Below, in pieces: positions 6,837-9,479 of a DNA stretch of 9,479 bases. The position numbers and the translations under genes are program-made. The notes under the pieces were generated by a model that saw only the letters and a list, made by a program, of their open reading frames with translations, was not told the origin of the DNA and did no database searches. Location of the stretch: the NCBI GenBank assembly GCA_033809355.1, contig JAPXLV010000086.1:1-9479 (forward strand), read 5' to 3'. Source of the DNA: T3Sed10-213 sp012519365. Its GTDB lineage: Bacteria; Planctomycetota; Phycisphaerae; Sedimentisphaerales; Anaerohalosphaeraceae. Within the stretch, counting starts at the first letter, position 1, and every line of letters starts with the position of its first letter.

Positions 6837-6920
6837 AGCCGTTCCATGAGGTGCTCAATTTGCTCATCGGTCCATCTATACCAAAATTACTCAGATTATG
6901 AAACCCAAAAGCAAATCTTC
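6837..6920. repeat. 84-bp direct repeat, right copy
   Basis: Identical to 3739-3822 in the same orientation. It begins directly at the outer tip of the right inverted repeat of the complete IS66 element (6836). The eight bases here (agccgttc, 6837-6844) differ from the eight before the left tip (aaatcttc, 3815-3822), so there is no standard 8-bp target duplication around the block as it stands. Confidence 0.9.
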
Positions 6921-6987
6921 TCAAAACACAGCATCAATCGAAGAATTTTTTCTATAAAACTACAAAAATAGAGCAACAAAAAATCTA

Positions 6988-8334
6988 TCACCCCACCTGC
7001 ACAATTGCCTCCAGTGCCTTTTGCTGGTCGAGTTCGGCATAGACCTCGGTGATGGTCGCGGAGCGGTGGCCCAGGATGATGCGGGCCGTTTCCAGCCCAA
7101 ACTCCTTACGGAGGAACGTGGCGGCGTTGTGGCGGAGCTGGTGCGGGTGCCAGTGGAACTGTTTGTACCACGCCTTCAATTCTGCTTTCTGTTTCTTGGT
7201 CAGGCGCTGTTGCCACGTTGCCTTGCTCTCGCCGGGCTGCTGGGCCAGATGTTCCGGCGGCGGGAAGGCCGCCTCGATGCCGCGCTCAATGGCCCGGCGG
7301 TACGCCGCGACAGTATAGACATTCCCCTTGATTCGGCGGGGATTTGCCTTGCAATGACTTCCCGGTACATTGCCGCAGGACAGATACGTTTTCCGGTTTC
7401 TGTGCATTGCAAGCCGCCGCTCGGCCTCCGCTTCGGCCGGTGAAAAACAATACGCCTCTGCCGGCCGCAGCATAAACGGCCTCAAGATTGCTTGTGCCTT
7501 GGGACCGATGAAGATTTTCCGCTCGTGGCCGTGATGGGCTGTCTTGTGATCGGTCGGCCGGTAGAACCAGATTTGGCCATTGCAGTCAATATCACACGGC
7601 CGCATCTGGACAATCTCGCCAGAACGGGCGGCCGTCAGGAGTTGCAATTGCACCATCGCCCAGACCTGTCGGCTCACATACGGCTCGATGGCGTCCACAT
7701 GCTCCTGTGGCGCGGGTTTGACCGGCTCGGACTCACGGACACCGTTGCGGCCTTTTTTCAAGCCAGGGACGGTTATCAGGGCGTGATAGACCGCACCGGG
7801 CAGAAGCTCCTCGGCGGTGGCCCACTTGAACAGCGTCTTAATCCGGCTGATGCATTTATTGATATGGGTGCGGCACAGCCCCTTGTCCACCATCCGCTGA
7901 CGGACGGTCTTGAGCGCCCGCGGGCCAAACTCAATCGCCTTGGTGTTGCCGTAAATGTCGCACATATGCCGCAGCGCCACCCGCAGATTGCCTATCTCGG
8001 TCGTCGGGTTTCCCGCGGCGTCCTGGTAATACCCTTCGGCGTACACCCAGAATCGTGCCAGCAGCTCATTGATGGTGATCTCCTCCGGCGTCTTTTGTTG
8101 CTGCCGTCCGTTGGCGATCCATTCGGCAATAGTGCGATGGTACTGCTCGGTCACCTCGGGCTCGCCGTACGGCCCGAAAAAGATGTATTTGCCGTTCAGA
8201 ACGACGTACCCTTGGCCGGTGGCTTTGTGGTGTCGCAGCTTCGGAGGGCGCACGGAAACGCGCCGTGAGGTCAGAGGTTCGAGTTTGTCTGATGCCTGTT
8301 TTTGGCCTGATAATGCGGTTTCTTGTGTTTTCAC
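6988..8334 (-). CDS. tyrosine recombinase / phage-type integrase
   Basis: A 448-aa site-specific recombinase. The N-terminal part (about 38-60: TGQGYVVLNGKY and FFGPYGEPE) resembles the arm-binding region of planctomycete integrases. A core-binding helical domain spans about 85-190. The catalytic domain holds the full set of active-site residues: R237 in LLTAARSGEIVQMR, K264 in TDHKTAHHG, H398-x-x-R401 in HPHQLRHNAATFLR, H423 in LGHRSATITEVYAE, and nucleophile Y432. An insertion of about 90 residues between K264 and H398 (with SCGNVPGSHCK and KKQKAELKAWYKQFHWHP) is common in this subgroup. Start is GTG at 8334, chosen for AAAGGA about 8 nt upstream; the product would begin MKTQETALS. Nothing is broken, so it should be functional. 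It is probably the integrase of the island whose attachment region lies just upstream at 8350-8630. Antisense frames in this region are shadows. Confidence 0.96.
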   Translation of the reverse strand: MKTQETALSGQKQASDKLEPLTSRRVSVRPPKLRHHKATGQGYVVLNGKYIFFGPYGEPEVTEQYHRTIAEWIANGRQQQKTPEEITINELLARFWVYAEGYYQDAAGNPTTEIGNLRVALRHMCDIYGNTKAIEFGPRALKTVRQRMVDKGLCRTHINKCISRIKTLFKWATAEELLPGAVYHALITVPGLKKGRNGVRESEPVKPAPQEHVDAIEPYVSRQVWAMVQLQLLTAARSGEIVQMRPCDIDCNGQIWFYRPTDHKTAHHGHERKIFIGPKAQAILRPFMLRPAEAYCFSPAEAEAERRLAMHRNRKTYLSCGNVPGSHCKANPRRIKGNVYTVAAYRRAIERGIEAAFPPPEHLAQQPGESKATWQQRLTKKQKAELKAWYKQFHWHPHQLRHNAATFLRKEFGLETARIILGHRSATITEVYAELDQQKALEAIVQVG

Positions 8335-8351
8335 GGTCGAATTCCTTTCTC

Positions 8352-8375
8352 AAAAGCGGTAGTACTACCGGTTTT
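8352..8375. promoter_or_regulatory. palindrome in the integrase leader
   Basis: The 14-bp perfect palindrome CGGTAGTACTACCG (8357-8370) is extended by AAAA on one side and TTTT on the other with a single G/G mismatch, giving a 24-bp dyad. It lies only 18 bp upstream of the integrase GTG, right next to its ribosome binding site. Having no loop, it looks more like a dimeric repressor operator than a terminator. A weak terminator on the + strand (palindrome then five T) is the other reading. Confidence 0.5.
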
Positions 8376-8382
8376 TAAAGCA

Positions 8383-8538
8383 AGGTTACGGCCGCTCTAC
8401 ACATTGGCAGGTAATCGTAACTTCCGATTTCAGCGTAACTTACAGCACTGGGCGATACAGGATTCGAACCTGTGACCTCACGGGTGTGATCCGATGCCCG
8501 CTCGGCCCATCGCGAACTGTCGCGATTTGCCGTAACCT
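8383..8538. repeat. CGTAACYT sites around the putative attachment core
   Basis: The 8-mer CGTAACYT occurs at 8416-8423, 8434-8441 and 8531-8538, and inverted at 8383-8390 (aggttacg). The outermost pair extends to a 10-bp inverted repeat (aggttacggc at 8383-8392 against gccgtaacct at 8529-8538). They surround the tRNA-like segment and lie upstream of the integrase start, as arm-type integrase binding sites would. Function is inferred. Confidence 0.4.
8449..8478 (-). other. tRNA 3'-end-like sequence, candidate integration site
   Basis: On the - strand this reads as the 3' part of a tRNA: variable loop AGGTC, a 5-bp T stem ACAGG/CCTGT around the canonical T loop TTCGAAT, acceptor half ATCGCCC and discriminator A. 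The continuation at 8479-8515 gives only a poor anticodon arm (3 bp, loop ATCACAC, would-be anticodon CAC). The D arm is about five bases too short, and the 5' acceptor half pairs at only 5 of 7 positions. It is therefore not a sound tRNA gene but the 3' end of one, as is typical where an integrase uses a tRNA. The integrase gene starts 115 bp away. The host tRNA could be a Val-type with acceptor GGGCGAT, which is a guess. Confidence 0.65.
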
Positions 8539-8593
8539 CTTTGGCCACAAGGGTCTATATTCCGCGCGATAAGCCAAGGGAATTCCGATTTTC

Positions 8594-8628
8594 ATTGCAT
8601 TTATTGCGTGCCATTGCGTTCATTGCGT
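8594..8628 (+). repeat. four ATTGCRT heptamers in phase
   Basis: ATTGCAT at 8594 and ATTGCGT at 8603, 8613 and 8622, spaced 9, 10 and 9 bp, close to one helical turn. Such phased direct repeats bind a protein along one face of the DNA (integrase arm sites, an excisionase or an iteron-binding protein). The location, about 115 bp beyond the tRNA-like core on the side away from the integrase gene, fits a recombination accessory site. I cannot say which protein binds. Confidence 0.45.
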
Positions 8629-8896
8629 GAAGTATACCGGTTTTGGTAGAGTAGCCTACTTCTCGGCTTTTATTGTCCGGAAAGAGTGACATAATCTTCG
8701 TCGGCCTGAATCACAACCATAACCGCATCGCATAAAACGTGAACGATTGGTGTTCACTGCACCTACGGTCTATACGAGGTCAAAATCGCCTCAAGTTCGG
8801 ATTTCAAGCCTTCGGAGGCTGTCCCGAATCCATCAATCTTTAGTTGCCAAAGATCAAGTTCCTGTTTTCTCGTCGAGCCAAATCATCCGATTCAGC

Positions 8897-8958
8897 CGTC
8901 AGATGGATTTTTGCATAGGACACCCGTCGTCAGATGGATTTTTGCAAAAGACAGCTAT
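8897..8958 (+). repeat. two-unit 31-bp tandem repeat
   Basis: Units 8897-8927 and 8928-8958 share the first 19 bases exactly (cgtcagatggatttttgca) and most of the next nine (TAGGACACC against AAAGACAGC). With only two adjacent copies and no spacer it is not a CRISPR. It may be a slippage duplication or two ends of a small IS or MITE. Confidence 0.6.
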
Positions 8959-8965
8959 TACACCA

Positions 8966-9154
8966 TTATATAATGCCGTATTCCAAGAGTCCCTTCAATA
9001 TGCCACCATAAAAAAGGACATATCCAAGTACCTTAAAAAACTTCCTGTTTTGTTCTTGTCCTTTCGTTTGTTTAGGACGGGCTGCGACTCGATTAGAGTA
9101 TAATATCGATATCAAGCCCATCCATATAACAGGTTCAAATATTATGTGTACCAT
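8966..9154 (-). CDS. possible small membrane protein, 62 aa
   Basis: ATG at 9154 to TAA at 8966-8968. Two hydrophobic segments (about 4-20, FEPVIWMGLISILY; and 42-60, VLGYVLFYGGILKGLLEY) flank a basic hydrophilic linker (NRVAARPKQTKGQEQNRK), the layout of a two-pass small membrane protein with a cytoplasmic loop. GAAGAG lies very close to the start, so the ribosome binding site is doubtful. No family is recognised. Support comes from composition and from its place just after a likely terminator of the upstream gene on the same strand. A longer frame on the opposite strand (8747-9103) overlaps it and looks less protein-like. Confidence 0.4.
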   Translation of the reverse strand: MVHIIFEPVIWMGLISILYSNRVAARPKQTKGQEQNRKFFKVLGYVLFYGGILKGLLEYGII

Positions 9155-9162
9155 ATCTCTTC

Positions 9163-9208
9163 ACAAAAAATATTTGGTTTTCATGGTCACCAGGCGCCAT
9201 GAGAACCA
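9163..9208 (-). terminator. likely intrinsic terminator of the rightmost gene
   Basis: A 12-bp stem (9175-9186 with 9197-9208, one mismatch on this strand) around a 10-base loop, followed on the - strand by AATATTTTTTG. It begins 7 bp after the stop codon of the gene ending at 9215. On the + strand the mismatch becomes a G-U pair, so the stem is stronger there, but the T-run is poorer. Confidence 0.55.
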
Positions 9209-9214
9209 TTATGT

Positions 9215-9479
9215 TTATTCTTTCGAGTCCTTTGAATCTTCATTATTTAATAAATCTACCCAATCAATAACATTTTGGGTTATTTCAAGGGACTTTTGAA
9301 TCAATTCAAGTGCCTTTTCGGGTCTGTTGGTTATCGCATCTACGATAGTCTCTGCTGACTCGGCAGCAAGTTGCCCCTTTTCACCACCAAAAGAACGCCC
9401 CATAAGCCCGGGTAAAGTACCAGGAATTTGATTGGCGCTATTATCGCCAAGAGCAGTTCCTAATGTTTGGGTGTGAGGT
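9215..9479 (-). CDS. C-terminal part of an unrecognised protein
   Basis: The frame stays open from the TAA at 9215-9217 to the window edge, so the ATG at 9403 need not be the start. The visible 87 residues read ...LGDNSANQIPGTLPGLMG, then FGGEKGQLAAESAETIVDA and a helical tail (KALELIQKSLEITQNVIDWV) ending in an acidic run (NNEDSKDSKE). The first part is rich in G, N and P and loop-like; the second is amphipathic helix. There is no membrane segment in this portion and no family I can name. A terminator-like hairpin directly downstream supports a real gene end here. AT-rich codon use (many AAT, ATT, GAA) sets it apart from the GC-rich integrase and IS66. Confidence 0.6.
   Translation of the reverse strand, partial: PHTQTLGTALGDNSANQIPGTLPGLMGRSFGGEKGQLAAESAETIVDAITNRPEKALELIQKSLEITQNVIDWVDLLNNEDSKDSKE

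Larger units (their letters stand above)
8335..8965. other. 631-bp non-coding region upstream of the integrase
   Basis: No convincing gene. It holds, in order, the palindrome, the CGTAACYT sites, the tRNA-like core, the heptamers, and the 31-bp tandem pair. A 5-bp-stem hairpin (AGCCT, loop TCGG, AGGCT at 8807-8820) has no T-run. The stretch 8630-8890 shows no further structure I can name; it may be decayed sequence. Confidence 0.6.

Noticed and set aside
7492..8268. 258-residue open frame on the + strand
   Set aside because: Antisense shadow of the integrase gene, which has a complete set of catalytic residues.
8449..8515. A complete tRNA-Val(CAC) gene on the - strand
   Set aside because: T arm and 3' acceptor are good, but the anticodon stem has only 3 bp, the D arm is about five bases short and two acceptor pairs fail. 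Kept only as a tRNA 3'-end-like attachment site.
8807..8820. Hairpin AGCCT-TCGG-AGGCT as a terminator
   Set aside because: Short stem, no following T-run and no gene ending nearby.
8897..8958. CRISPR array
   Set aside because: Only two directly adjacent imperfect units, no spacers and no cas genes.
8747..9103. 118-residue + strand frame starting TTG
   Set aside because: It crosses the tandem repeat, has no ribosome binding site or recognisable domain, and overlaps the more protein-like - strand frame at 8966-9154.

Overview
The window looks like part of a Planctomycetota genome (perhaps Phycisphaerae-like), most likely from a short-read or metagenome assembly. The lineage guess rests mainly on the style of the tyrosine integrase (N-terminal segment containing GYVVLNGKY and FFGPYG). 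It is an inference, not a proof. The assembly guess rests on a run of exactly 100 N (3948-4047) and on two exact 127-bp overlaps beside it.

Layout. (1) Bases 1-3585 hold five genes on the + strand, closely packed (gaps of 8, 13 and 32 nt, then a 1-nt overlap). They are the C-terminus of a DUF499-type ATPase known from anti-phage defence clusters, an 85-aa protein of unknown function, an ADP-ribosylglycohydrolase (DraG-like), a single-RRM RNA-binding protein, and a YbdG-type mechanosensitive channel. (2) Bases about 3619-6920 are a pile-up of insertion sequences: the 3' end of a dead IS30-family element, a truncated IS66 copy interrupted by the N gap, and a complete IS66 element (tnpA, tnpB, tnpC on the - strand, with matched terminal inverted repeats). 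An 84-bp direct repeat abuts both outer ends of the IS66 block. (3) Bases 6988-8334 encode a complete tyrosine recombinase (- strand). Its upstream region holds a palindrome, several CGTAACYT sites, a tRNA 3'-end-like sequence (candidate attachment site) and four ATTGCRT heptamers. (4) From about 8640 to the end the DNA is more AT-rich. It has few genes: a 31-bp tandem duplication, a possible small membrane protein, a likely terminator, and the C-terminus of an unknown - strand protein running off the window.

Reading it together: this is accessory DNA. The left part is the downstream end of a probable defence locus in which a DUF499 ATPase is followed by an ADP-ribose hydrolase. The right part is the integrase/attachment end of an integrated island. 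The two are separated by an IS hot spot. The most unusual features are the 84-bp duplication flush with the IS66 tips, which suggests two IS66 insertions 84 bp apart followed by recombination, and the DUF499 / 85-aa / ADP-ribosylglycohydrolase module.
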